Assembly: GCF_000527175.1 (NCBI RefSeq)
Contig: NZ_AZUR01000001.1
Location: forward strand, 3,869,001-3,933,000
Source of the DNA: Pseudogulbenkiania sp. MAI-1
GTDB taxonomy: Bacteria; Pseudomonadota; Gammaproteobacteria; Burkholderiales; Chromobacteriaceae
Reading direction: 5' to 3'
DNA: 64,000 bases
Every line of letters begins with the position of its first letter. Within the stretch, counting starts at the first letter, position 1. The notes beneath the pieces were generated by a model. The model did no database searches and had not been told where the DNA came from. It was given only the letters and a program-made list of their open reading frames with translations. Made by a program: the position numbers and the translations under genes. Of this stretch, positions 51,857 to 60,108 are shown in pieces.

Positions 51857-52177
51857 ATGCGCCGCCTGCTCCCCCTTCTCTTGCTTGTGGCCGTCCCGGC
51901 CCTGGCAGACACGCCCCCCGCCAAGGCGGTGGTCCCGCCGCCGCCCGAGGTGGCGGTGGACGGCAACGCCGCCGTCGAACCGGAAATCCGCATCATCCAG
52001 AAAGGCACGGAAAAGATCGAGGAGTACCGCATCAACGGCCAGCTCTACATGATCAAGGTCACGCCCGCCCACGGCGTGCCGTACTACCTGATGGACGAGG
52101 AAGGCAACGGCAGCATGAGACAGATCGACTCGAACCAGCGTCTGGTGATTCCGCGCTGGGTCCTGTTCCGATTCTGA
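51857..52177 (+). CDS. DUF2782 family secreted protein
   Basis: 106 residues with a signal peptide (cleavage after PALA, about residue 17). A proline-rich linker (PPPPEVAVDG) follows, and then the DUF2782 domain with EIRIIQKGTEKIEEYRINGQLYMIKVTPAHG and a C-terminal PRWVLFRF. It commonly lies between polA and thrB in betaproteobacteria. Function unknown. It starts 26 nt after the LOG gene stop. Confidence 0.87.
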   Translation: MRRLLPLLLLVAVPALADTPPAKAVVPPPPEVAVDGNAAVEPEIRIIQKGTEKIEEYRINGQLYMIKVTPAHGVPYYLMDEEGNGSMRQIDSNQRLVIPRWVLFRF

Positions 52178-52187
52178 CGGGGGTGGC

Positions 52188-53126
52188 ATGTCGGTTTACA
52201 CCACCGTCGACAACGACACCCTGAAACACTGGCTTGAGCGCTACGCGCTGGGCGAACTGGTCGAGCTCAAGGGCATCGCCGCCGGCATCACCAACACCAA
52301 CTACTTCGTCACCACCACGCACGGCCGCTACGTGCTGACCATCTTCGAGGTGCTGAAGCTCGACGAGCTGCCCTACTACCTCGAGCTGATGAGCCACCTG
52401 GCGCGCCACGGCGTGGCCTGCCCGGCGCCGATCGCCGACCACACCGACAACTTCGCCTCGCTGTTGGCCGGCAAGCCGGCCTGCCTGGTCACCTGCCTGT
52501 CCGGCCGCGACGTGGAGACGCCGAACGCGGCGCAGTGCCGCGCCGTGGGCGAGATGCTGGCGCAGATGCACCTGGCCGGCGGCACCTTCCCGCACCGGAT
52601 GCAGAACCCGCGCGGCCCGCGCTGGTGGAGCCAGACCGCCAGCGCGGTGTACCACTACATGGACGAGGCCGACGCCGCCAGCCTGCGCGCCGAGGTGCAC
52701 TTCCAGGACAGCCACCGCTTCGACCACCTGCCCACCGGGGTGGTCCACGCCGACCTGTTCAAGGACAACGTGCTGATGGACGGCGACGCCATCGCCGGCT
52801 TCATCGACTTCTACTACGCCTGCAACGACGTGCTGCTGTACGACGTGGCGATCGCCGTCAACGACTGGGCGCGCCGCCCCGACGGCGAGATCGACGGCGA
52901 CCTGGCGCGCGCGCTCCTGGCCGGCTACCAGGCGGCCCGCCCGCTCAACGCCGAGGAGAAGCGCTGCTGGCCGGTGATGCTGCGCGCCGCCGCGCTGCGC
53001 TTCTGGACCTCGCGCCTGCTCGACATGTACCAACCGCAGGCCGGCGAGCTCACCTACATCAAGGACCCCAAGGTGTTCCAGCGCCTGGTCGAGGCGCACC
53101 GCGCGCGCAGCGACTTCTGGCTGTAA
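52188..53126 (+). CDS. thrB: Homoserine kinase, APH-type ThrB
   Basis: 312 residues. Kinase-like (aminoglycoside phosphotransferase) fold: KGIAAGITNTNYFV in the nucleotide loop, catalytic VHADLFKDNVL, metal-binding FIDFYYACNDVLLYD. It phosphorylates homoserine with ATP for threonine synthesis. The enzyme is not the GHMP-type ThrB of enterics. It lies 10 nt after DUF2782 and is followed by a terminator. Confidence 0.95.
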   Translation: MSVYTTVDNDTLKHWLERYALGELVELKGIAAGITNTNYFVTTTHGRYVLTIFEVLKLDELPYYLELMSHLARHGVACPAPIADHTDNFASLLAGKPACLVTCLSGRDVETPNAAQCRAVGEMLAQMHLAGGTFPHRMQNPRGPRWWSQTASAVYHYMDEADAASLRAEVHFQDSHRFDHLPTGVVHADLFKDNVLMDGDAIAGFIDFYYACNDVLLYDVAIAVNDWARRPDGEIDGDLARALLAGYQAARPLNAEEKRCWPVMLRAAALRFWTSRLLDMYQPQAGELTYIKDPKVFQRLVEAHRARSDFWL

Positions 53127-53155
53127 ACACACCACGCCCGGCTTTGGCGATACCC

Positions 53156-53187
53156 AGAGCGGCACCCCGACAGGGATGCCGCTTTTT
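53156..53187 (+). terminator. Intrinsic terminator after thrB
   Basis: A stem of AGCGGCA/TGCCGCT extended by CCC/GGG with one bulged A (53156-53181), followed by seven T. Confidence 0.85.
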
Positions 53188-53205
53188 TTCTTGCCCGACC
53201 GCCGC

Positions 53206-54375
53206 TTACAGCCGCTCCAGCGCCTGCAGCACGTCGGCCTTGATGTCGTCGATATGCTCCACCCCCACCGCGTAGCGGATGGCGTTGAGCGGGATGCCGG
53301 CAGTGGCCATCTGCTCCGGCGTCATGGTGCCCGCCCACATCGCCGCGGTGTGGATCACCAGCGAATCAACCCCACCCAGGCTGGCCGCGTTGAGCGGCAG
53401 TTCCAGCAGCGAGACGAAGCGCTCGGCCTCGGCATAGCCGCCCTGCACCGAGAATGCCACGATACCGCTGCCCCCCTTCATCTGGCGCCGCGCCAGCTCG
53501 TGCTGCGGGTGGCTGGCGAGCCCTGGGTAGAGCACTGCTTCGATCTTGGGATGCGCTGCCAGCGTCTCGGCCAGCGCCTGGGCGTTGGCGTTGATGCGCT
53601 CGATGCGCATCGGCAGGGTGCGCAGACCGCGCAGCAGCAGCCAGGCGTCCATCGGCGACAGCACCGAGCCCAGCGTGATGTGCGTCTTCCAGATGCGCTC
53701 GGCCTGTTCGTGGCTGCAGCAGATCACCCCGGCGGTGAGGTCATGGTGGCCGCCCAGGTACTTGGTGGCGCTGTGGATGACGATGTCGACGCCGAGATCG
53801 TGCGGACGCTGGTTGAGCGGCGTGGCGAAGGTGTTGTCGGCGATGGTCAGCACACCGTGCTCGCGCGCGATAGCGGTGATCGCCTCCAGGTCGGTCAGCG
53901 TCAACAACGGATTGGCCGGCGTCTCCAGCATGATGAATTTGGTGTTGGGACGGATGGCGCGGCGGAACGCCTCCGGGTCGTCCTGCTCGACGAAGCTCAC
54001 CTCGACACCGAAGCGGCGCAGCATCTCGTCCATGATGCGCGTGGTGCTCATGTAGTGGCGCGTCTGGCCGATGACGTGGTCGCCGGCGGACACGAAGGTC
54101 AACAGGGTCGCCGCCACCGCGCCCATGCCCGAGGCGGTGACCAGTGCGGTCTCGGTGCCTTCCAGTTCGGCCATGATCTTCTTCACGCGCTCATGCACCG
54201 GGTTGCCGTAGCGGGTGTAGTTGCGCGGGTGCTGCGGAACTTCCGACATCTCCGCGAACTCGGCGGCGTCGGCCGCCTTGAAGGTGGCGGAATAGTGGAT
54301 GGACGGTGCCACGGTCTTGTCGTCGGTGACGTCGTAATCGGCGTGCACCACCAGGGTTTCGGGCCTGAATGCCAT
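53206..54375 (-). CDS. Cys/Met-metabolism PLP enzyme (cystathionine gamma-synthase / O-acylhomoserine sulfhydrylase / Met gamma-lyase family)
   Basis: 389 residues from MAFRPETLVVHAD, with GGAGAAAG before the ATG. The PLP lysine is in SATKYLGGHHDLTAG; the active-site tyrosine and arginine motif is NYTRYGNPVHERV; FIMLETPANPLLTLTD is also present. The family includes enzymes that add sulfur to O-acylhomoserine for methionine; pairing with MetX at 31922 is plausible but the exact reaction is not decidable. Downstream, its stop faces the thrB terminator. Confidence 0.85.
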   Translation of the reverse strand: MAFRPETLVVHADYDVTDDKTVAPSIHYSATFKAADAAEFAEMSEVPQHPRNYTRYGNPVHERVKKIMAELEGTETALVTASGMGAVAATLLTFVSAGDHVIGQTRHYMSTTRIMDEMLRRFGVEVSFVEQDDPEAFRRAIRPNTKFIMLETPANPLLTLTDLEAITAIAREHGVLTIADNTFATPLNQRPHDLGVDIVIHSATKYLGGHHDLTAGVICCSHEQAERIWKTHITLGSVLSPMDAWLLLRGLRTLPMRIERINANAQALAETLAAHPKIEAVLYPGLASHPQHELARRQMKGGSGIVAFSVQGGYAEAERFVSLLELPLNAASLGGVDSLVIHTAAMWAGTMTPEQMATAGIPLNAIRYAVGVEHIDDIKADVLQALERL

Positions 54376-54504
54376 GTTCTTTCTCCGGAATGGGATGCCC
54401 GGCCAGAGTCCGGGCAGGCGGCCCACAGTAACGCGTGTCGGCGCCGATGACAATGTGATCGGCCGGGTGGAGCCATGGCGGGCGAGGCTGGCCGAGCGAC
54501 GGGC

Positions 54505-55377
54505 TCAGTCCCCGGCCATGTCGAGGAACTGACGCAGCCCGTGGGTGAGGGTCTTGTCGCGGTGCACGATGCGGTGGAAGCGGCGCATCAGCGGTGGCAG
54601 CGGGGCGCGGATTTCGACCAGGCTGCCGGCTTGCAGCAGATCGGCCACCACGCGCCGTGCCAGGCAACTGACGCCGAGCCCGGCCGCCACCGTGCGCTTG
54701 AGCGCCTCCGAGTTGCCCAGTTCCATCACCAGGTTGAAGCGCCCCAGGTGCGGCAACAGCAGCCGCTCCACCTCCTCGCGCGTGCCGGAGCCGGGCTCGC
54801 GCAGCAGCCACGGCGCCGCCGCCAGCTCGTCAGCCGTCAGTGGACGGCCAGCCAGCTCGTGTCCGGCGGCACAGAACAGCACCAGCTCATCCTCCAGCCA
54901 CGGCGTCACCACCAGTTCGGGATGGTGGCAGGGCCCTTCGATGAAACCGGCGTCGACACGGAACGCCGCCACTTCCTCGACGATGTCGCGGGTGTTGGCG
55001 ACCTCCAGCTCGACCCGTGCCTGCGGATGGGCCAGGCGGAACGCGGCGATGCGCTCCGGCAGCAGGTAGTTGGCCACCGTGGTACTGGCACCGAGGCGCA
55101 GGTCGATGGCGCCGCCGCCGAACAGTCCCTGCAGCCCATGCGCCTGGTCGAGCACGGCGCGGGCGCGCGGCAGCAGCAACCGGCCGTGCTCGTTGAGCAG
55201 CAGGCGCCGGCCGACGCGATCGAACAGCGTCGCGCCCAGCCCGGCTTCCAGCGACGCCAGCGCCTGGCTCGCCGCCGACTGGGTCATCGCCAGCACCTCG
55301 GCGGCACGCGTGACGCCGCCGCTTTCCGCCACGGCGAGGAAGACGGACAGTTCGCGCAGGGTGAGCTTGAGCGTCAT
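54505..55377 (-). CDS. LysR-family transcriptional regulator (divergent from yeiH)
   Basis: 290 residues with an N-terminal HTH (LRELSVFLAVAESGGVTRAAEVLAMTQSAASQALASLE) and a substrate-binding domain (about 90-290, DLRLGASTTVANYLLPERIAAFR). LysR regulators next to yeiH usually control it. A possible operator TTACT-N10-AGTAA (55400-55419) lies in the intergenic region. Confidence 0.88.
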   Translation of the reverse strand: MTLKLTLRELSVFLAVAESGGVTRAAEVLAMTQSAASQALASLEAGLGATLFDRVGRRLLLNEHGRLLLPRARAVLDQAHGLQGLFGGGAIDLRLGASTTVANYLLPERIAAFRLAHPQARVELEVANTRDIVEEVAAFRVDAGFIEGPCHHPELVVTPWLEDELVLFCAAGHELAGRPLTADELAAAPWLLREPGSGTREEVERLLLPHLGRFNLVMELGNSEALKRTVAAGLGVSCLARRVVADLLQAGSLVEIRAPLPPLMRRFHRIVHRDKTLTHGLRQFLDMAGD

Positions 55378-55399
55378 GGCACGGCCTCATCAATCGGTT

Positions 55400-55419
55400 T
55401 TACTAATGAATATCAGTAA
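55400..55419. promoter_or_regulatory. Candidate LysR operator between lysR and yeiH
   Basis: Inverted repeat TTACT-N10-AGTAA with a T-N11-type core in an AT-rich divergent intergenic region. The palindrome is visible; binding is inferred. Confidence 0.45.
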
Positions 55420-55489
55420 TATTATCCGTTTTACCACTGAATAACGCCGCGCTATCGTGGCGATATCCGCTTTTATTCCATTTAGCACT

Positions 55490-56533
55490 ATGTTTATGCA
55501 CTCTTTTCGCCACACCCTGCCCGGCCTCGCGCTGGCGCTGCTGCTCGGCGGAGGCGCCTTGGCGCTGGCCACGCTGCCTATGCTGCAGAATCTGGGACTG
55601 TCGGCGCTGACGCTGGCCATCGTCGGTGGCATCGCGCTCGGCAACGGCGGCTATGCCGCGCTGGCGCCGCGTTGCGATGCCGGGGTGCAGTTCGCCAAGC
55701 AGCGCCTGCTGCGTCTGGGCATCGTGCTGTTCGGGCTGCGCCTGACGCTGCAGGACATCGCCGCGGTCGGCCCGGCCGGGGTGCTGATCGATGCGGTGAT
55801 GCTGACCAGCACCTTTCTGCTGGCCTGTTGGCTCGGTCCGCGCTGGTTCGGGCTGGAACGCGACAGCGCCATGCTGATCGGCGCCGGCAGCGCCATCTGC
55901 GGCGCGGCGGCGGTGCTGGCCACCGAGCCGGTGGCGCGCGGCGGGACGGAGAAGGTGGCGGTGGCGGTCGCCACCGTGGTGGTGTTCGGCACGCTGGCGA
56001 TGTTCCTCTACCCGATGCTGTTCACACTGGCGCAGGCGGCCGGGATGAGCGGGCTGGACGGCTGGCGCTTCGGGCTGTTCGCCGGCTCGACACTGCACGA
56101 GGTGGCGCAGGTGGTGGCCGCCGGGCGCGCGGTGAGTGAGCAGGCCGCCGAGGTCGCGGTGATCGCCAAGATGATCCGGGTGATGATGCTGGCGCCGTTC
56201 CTGTTGCTGCTGTCGGCCTTCCTGGCGCGGCGCGAGAGCGGCGCCACGAGGAGCACGACGCGCCGCATCACCATCCCCTGGTTCGCCGTGGGCTTCGTGC
56301 TGCTGGCCGGGGTCAACTCGCTGGGCTGGCTGCCGCCGGCCTGGCGCGCCGGGCTGCTGCAGCTCGATACGCTGCTGCTGGCGGCAGCGATGGCGGCACT
56401 GGGGCTGCACACCCAGGTTTCGGCGATCCGCCGCGCCGGGCTCGCCCCTCTCGGGCTAGCAGCCTGCCTGTGCGGCTGGCTGATCGTCGGCGGCGCGGTG
56501 GTGAATGCGGGGATCGGGTTACTGCTGAAATGA
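55490..56533 (+). CDS. yeiH: YeiH family putative sulfate/sulfur exporter membrane protein
   Basis: 347 residues from the ATG at 55490; 55457 (GTG) and 55496 (ATG) are alternatives, none with a clear Shine-Dalgarno. About ten hydrophobic segments carry the UPF0324/YeiH signatures IALGNGGYAALAPRCDAGVQFAKQRLLRLGIVLFG and GSAICGAAAVLATEPV, plus GLFAGSTLHEVAQVVAAG. Proposed to export sulfate or a related anion. It is regulated divergently by the LysR gene. Confidence 0.87.
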   Translation: MFMHSFRHTLPGLALALLLGGGALALATLPMLQNLGLSALTLAIVGGIALGNGGYAALAPRCDAGVQFAKQRLLRLGIVLFGLRLTLQDIAAVGPAGVLIDAVMLTSTFLLACWLGPRWFGLERDSAMLIGAGSAICGAAAVLATEPVARGGTEKVAVAVATVVVFGTLAMFLYPMLFTLAQAAGMSGLDGWRFGLFAGSTLHEVAQVVAAGRAVSEQAAEVAVIAKMIRVMMLAPFLLLLSAFLARRESGATRSTTRRITIPWFAVGFVLLAGVNSLGWLPPAWRAGLLQLDTLLLAAAMAALGLHTQVSAIRRAGLAPLGLAACLCGWLIVGGAVVNAGIGLLLK

Positions 56534-56542
56534 GCGCCCATG

Positions 56543-56671
56543 GGATGGGTGCAGTTGCTCGATGGGTTACGGCACTGACTGAGCGAGGCAAGCGAAGCGT
56601 CGCGAAGGAAGAATGCCTCCACCCATCCTACGCACCCAAGATACGAAGGCGCAGCCGCCTAATGGGGTAGG
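56543..56671. repeat. Chimeric intergenic repeat abutting the glutathione transferase stop
   Basis: 56543-56628 is bounded by GGATGGGTG and CACCCATCC inverted ends, with an inner GAGGCA/TGCCTC hairpin. It joins at about 56637-56671 to the right 35 bp of the 138-bp element, with the same 15-bp terminal motif (56657-56671). The junction ends 1 nt from the stop codon of the minus-strand GST gene. Confidence 0.75.
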
Positions 56672-56672
56672 C

Positions 56673-57290
56673 TTAGGCCGGTACCTGCATGCCGCGTACT
56701 ACCGCCGGACGCGCTCCCACCTCGCGGTACCAGCGCTCGACATGGGGATAGGCGGCCAGATCAATGTCGTGCCATTCGTGGCGCGCCGCCCAGGGGTAGA
56801 GCGCCATGTCGGCGATGCTGTAGTCGCCGGCGACGAACGGCGTTTCGGCCAAGCGCGTGTCGAGCACGCCGTACAGGCGCTGGGTTTCCTTGTGGTAGCG
56901 CTCCATCGCGTACGGCACCTTTTCCGGGGCGTAGCGCAGGAAGTGGTGGGTCTGCCCCAGCATCGGCCCGAAACCGCCCATCTGGAACATCAGCCACTGC
57001 AGCGCCTGGTAGCGCGCAAAGCCGGCTGACGGCAGGAAACGGCCGTACTTTTCCGCCAGGTAGATCATGATGGCGCCCGACTCGAACACGGTGATCGGGC
57101 CGCCTTCGGGGCCGTCGCTGTCGACGATGGCCGGGATCTTGCCGTTCGGGTTGACCTCGAGGAAGGCCGGCGAGAACTGGTCGCCCTGGCCGATGTCGAT
57201 CGGCTCGACGTGGTAGTCCAGCCCCAGTTCCTCGAGCAGGATCGAGACTTTCCTTCCGTTGGGCGTGCCCCAGGTATACAACGTGATCAT
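56673..57290 (-). CDS. Glutathione S-transferase family protein, YfcG-like
   Basis: 205 residues. The N-terminal thioredoxin domain has TPNGRKVSILLEELGLDY, a hallmark of the YfcG/YghU (nu-class) group, then NPNGKIPAIVD and ESGAIMIYLAEKYGR. The C-terminal helical domain has QWLMFQMGGFGPMLGQTHHF. These act as glutathione-dependent disulfide reductases. It is divergent from hemF. Confidence 0.9.
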   Translation of the reverse strand: MITLYTWGTPNGRKVSILLEELGLDYHVEPIDIGQGDQFSPAFLEVNPNGKIPAIVDSDGPEGGPITVFESGAIMIYLAEKYGRFLPSAGFARYQALQWLMFQMGGFGPMLGQTHHFLRYAPEKVPYAMERYHKETQRLYGVLDTRLAETPFVAGDYSIADMALYPWAARHEWHDIDLAAYPHVERWYREVGARPAVVRGMQVPA

Positions 57291-57358
57291 GGATGCTCCT
57301 TGCCGGGCGGCGCTGTCGGTTACAATGCCGCGCTAACGATCACGCTAGGATACCGCGA

Positions 57359-58267
57359 ATGAGCCAATTTTCCTCCACGGTGGTGCACGCCTTTCTCACC
57401 GATCTGCAGGACCGCATCTGCGCCGGGCTGGAGGCCGCCGACGGCGACGCACATTTCGCCGAGGACAGCTGGCAGCGCCCCCAGGGCGGCGGCGGACGCA
57501 GCCGCGTGCTGACCGGCGGCGCGGTATTCGAGCAGGCCGGGGTCAATTTCTCGCACGTCACCGGCGACACGCTGCCGCCGTCGGCCACCGCGCACCGCCC
57601 GGAGCTGGCGGGCCGGCACTGGGAGGCGATGGGGGTCTCGCTGGTGGTGCATCCGCAGAATCCCTACGTCCCCACCAGCCACGCCAACGTGCGCTTCTTC
57701 ATCGCCGAGAAGGCGGGCGAGGCGCCGGTGTGGTGGTTCGGCGGCGGCTTCGACCTGACGCCGTTCTACGGCTTCGAGGAGGATGCGCGCCACTGGCACC
57801 GCGTGGCGCACGACCTGTGCCTGCCGTTCGGCGCCGAGGTCTACCCCAAGTACAAGCAGTGGTGCGACGAGTACTTCTTCCTCAAGCATCGCAACGAGGC
57901 GCGCGGCATCGGCGGGCTGTTCTTCGACGACCTCAACGCCTGGGGCTTCGAACAGTGCTTCGCCTTCCAGCAGGCGGTGGGCAACGGCTACCTCGACGCC
58001 TACCTGCCAATCGTGGCGCGGCGCAAGGACATGCCGTGGGGCGAGCGCGAGCGCCAGTTCCAGCTCTACCGGCGCGGGCGCTACGTGGAATTCAACCTGG
58101 TATGGGACCGCGGCACGCTATTCGGCCTGCAGTCGGGCGGGCGCACCGAATCGATCCTGATGTCGATGCCGCCCCTGGTGCGCTGGGAGTACGGTTACCA
58201 CCCCGAGCCGGGTACGCCGGAGGCGGAGTTGTATGAGCGCTTCCTGCCGCCGCGCGACTGGCTGTGA
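57359..58267 (+). CDS. hemF: Coproporphyrinogen III oxidase, aerobic (HemF)
   Basis: 302 residues from MSQFSSTVV. It oxidatively decarboxylates coproporphyrinogen III with O2 in haem synthesis. Family motifs VSLVVHPQNPYVPTSHANVRFF, WWFGGGFDLTPFYGFEEDARHWH and RGIGGLFFDDLN are intact. The normal HemF length is about 300. A TACAAT -10-like hexamer lies at 57321-57326. Confidence 0.96.
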   Translation: MSQFSSTVVHAFLTDLQDRICAGLEAADGDAHFAEDSWQRPQGGGGRSRVLTGGAVFEQAGVNFSHVTGDTLPPSATAHRPELAGRHWEAMGVSLVVHPQNPYVPTSHANVRFFIAEKAGEAPVWWFGGGFDLTPFYGFEEDARHWHRVAHDLCLPFGAEVYPKYKQWCDEYFFLKHRNEARGIGGLFFDDLNAWGFEQCFAFQQAVGNGYLDAYLPIVARRKDMPWGERERQFQLYRRGRYVEFNLVWDRGTLFGLQSGGRTESILMSMPPLVRWEYGYHPEPGTPEAELYERFLPPRDWL

Positions 58268-58317
58268 GCGGGCGCTCCTCATACAGAGCGCAACCGTAGA
58301 CTAAGGCTCCATGCACC

Positions 58318-58464
58318 CGTAGCCCATCGGACGATGGGTTGCGCTGCGCTTCACCCATCCTACAGATTTCACCCTCCCTGCCGGCTGCAACCGTAGGATG
58401 GGTGGAGGTGCCAGGCACCGTAACCCATCAGGTGATGGGTTGCGCTACGCTTCACCCATCCTAC
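58318..58464. repeat. GATGGGT-type intergenic repeats, two tandem copies
   Basis: Copy A 58318-58363 and copy B 58393-58464 share the stretch GATGGGTTGCGCT(A/G)CGCTTCACCCATCCTAC. Copy B is bounded by a perfect 12-bp inverted repeat GTAGGATGGGTG/CACCCATCCTAC (58393-58404 and 58453-58464), with an inner AACCCATCA/TGATGGGTT pair. Non-coding, between hemF and the Lrp gene. Confidence 0.75.
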
Positions 58465-58486
58465 CCACTGGCTGTAATCCTCCCCC

Positions 58487-58948
58487 TCACTCCAGCGCGT
58501 CGAGCGGCAGCGGCGCGCCGCTCTTGACGGTGCGGATGGCGAAGTTGCTGGTCATGTCCTGCACCATGCTCAGCGTCTGCAGCTTGCGCACCACACGCTC
58601 GTAGCCGGGCAGGTCGGGCACCACCACTTCCAGCAGGTAGTCGTAGGCGCCCGACACCACGTGGCAGTCGATCACTTCGTCCATCAGCTGCACCGCATCC
58701 TCGAACAGCCGCGAGGCGTCCTCGCGGTGGTGCATCAGCCGCACGCTGACGAACACCGTGGTGGCGAGCTTGAGGCGCCGCCGGTCCAGCACCGCGCGGT
58801 AGCCGCTGATGAAGCCTTCTTCCTCCAGCCGCTTCAGCCGGCGCGCCACCGGCGTCGGCGACAACGCCACGCGTTCGGCCAGTTCGGCGGTGCTCAGCCG
58901 CCCCTCGGTCTGCAGCAGTTCCAGCATGCGCCGGTCGATGCGGTCCAT
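58487..58948 (-). CDS. Lrp/AsnC-family transcriptional regulator
   Basis: 153 residues from MDRIDRRMLELLQ; GGAGGGC lies 7-12 nt upstream. N-terminal HTH (STAELAERVALSPTPVARRLKRLEEEGFISGYRAVLD) and RAM ligand-binding domain (about 70-150) are complete. The divergent EamA exporter is a likely target, since Lrp-type regulators often control amino-acid exporters. Confidence 0.9.
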   Translation of the reverse strand: MDRIDRRMLELLQTEGRLSTAELAERVALSPTPVARRLKRLEEEGFISGYRAVLDRRRLKLATTVFVSVRLMHHREDASRLFEDAVQLMDEVIDCHVVSGAYDYLLEVVVPDLPGYERVVRKLQTLSMVQDMTSNFAIRTVKSGAPLPLDALE

Positions 58949-59097
58949 GGCCTGCCCTCCATTGCTTGAATCCGCCAACTATAGCCGGTTCTACGCCGTT
59001 TTCCACCAAGACTGACGCTAAACCTGCCGCATTTTGCCGGAAACCCCTCGCCGCACGCGCCGATAATCGAGTCGTCCCCCACTCCCGGAGCCGTGCC

Positions 59098-60012
59098 ATG
59101 TCCGCCGCCACTCTCGCCCTGCCCGCCGCCGCCCCGCGCTCAGGCCTCGTCGCCGGCATCGCCGCGCTGACGGTGACCGTGCTGATATGGGCCAGCTTCT
59201 TCGTGTCGCTGCGCGCCGGCGCACGCGCCCAGCTGCGCCCGGAGGAACTGGCGCTGATCCGCTTCGCCCCGGCCGGGCTCGGCTTCCTGCCGCTGTTGAT
59301 CGCGCGCTGGCGGCGCATCGTGGCGGTGCCGTGGCCGCTGCTGGCGTCGATCCTGGTCGGCGCCGGCCTGCCCTATTTCCTGATCGCCGGCCTCGGCATG
59401 CGCCACGCGCCGGTGGCCGACGGCAGCACGCTGGTTCCCGGCACCCTGCCGCTGCTGGTCGCCGTGCTGGGGGCGTTGCTCTATCGCCAGCGCCCGCCGG
59501 CTGCGCGCCTGCCGGCCCTGCTGCTGATCGGCGCCGGGGTGCTGGTGCTGCTGGTGCTCAACCACGGTCAGGGCGAACTGGGACGGGGCTACGCCTTGTT
59601 CCTGCTGGGCAGCCTGATGTGGGCCAACTACACGCTGGCGCTGCGCCGTTCCGGGCTGTCGCCGCTGGAGGGCGCGGCGCTGATCTCGACCGGTTCGCTG
59701 GTGCTGCTCTTGCCGTGGCTGCTGCTGCATCCTCCGCTCGGGCTGATGACGCTGCCGGCCGGTCAGTGGGCGCTGCAGGGGCTGATCCAGGGGCTGGGGG
59801 TGGGGCTGGTCTCCACGCTGTGCTACGCCGTCGCCATCTCGCGTCTCGGCGCCGAGACGGCTTCCGCCGCCGGCGCACTGACCCCGGTGCTGGCCTCGCT
59901 GCTGGCGCTGCCGCTGTTCGGCGAAATGCCCGGCGCCGGTTCGCTGCTCGGCATGGCGCTGATCGTGGCCGGGGTGATCGGCGCCAGCCGGCCGCTGCCA
60001 CCGCGGCGTTAG
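59098..60012 (+). CDS. EamA/DMT-family exporter
   Basis: 304 residues from the ATG at 59098 with CGGAG upstream; the in-frame extension back to 58966 is a shadow. Ten hydrophobic segments in two EamA repeats (about 15-145 and 155-300). Carries ALTVTVLIWASFFVSLRAGARA at the first repeat start. Probably exports an amino acid or metabolite; the divergent Lrp gene supports that. Confidence 0.88.
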   Translation: MSAATLALPAAAPRSGLVAGIAALTVTVLIWASFFVSLRAGARAQLRPEELALIRFAPAGLGFLPLLIARWRRIVAVPWPLLASILVGAGLPYFLIAGLGMRHAPVADGSTLVPGTLPLLVAVLGALLYRQRPPAARLPALLLIGAGVLVLLVLNHGQGELGRGYALFLLGSLMWANYTLALRRSGLSPLEGAALISTGSLVLLLPWLLLHPPLGLMTLPAGQWALQGLIQGLGVGLVSTLCYAVAISRLGAETASAAGALTPVLASLLALPLFGEMPGAGSLLGMALIVAGVIGASRPLPPRR

Positions 60013-60032
60013 CCCGGACCGAGCGATCGTAC

Positions 60033-60073
60033 AAAAAGACATGGCCGCCCTCGCTCACGCGACGGCGGCCATG
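60033..60073 (-). terminator. Intrinsic terminator of hisC
   Basis: Perfect 10-bp stem (60040-60049 with 60064-60073) with a 14-nt loop, followed on the minus strand by GTCTTTTTGT. Confidence 0.75.
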
Positions 60074-60108
60074 ATGCTATCTGAAGGATAGCGGACAGCG
60101 CGGCGGGC

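Noticed and set aside
57298..57326. hemF promoter (TTGCCG / TACAAT)
   Set aside because: Spacer is only 15 nt and the -35 is poor; recorded under hemF but not claimed as a feature.
58461..59318. Longer frame (285 codons) over the Lrp gene
   Set aside because: A different frame with low-complexity sequence; the Lrp frame has complete HTH and RAM domains.
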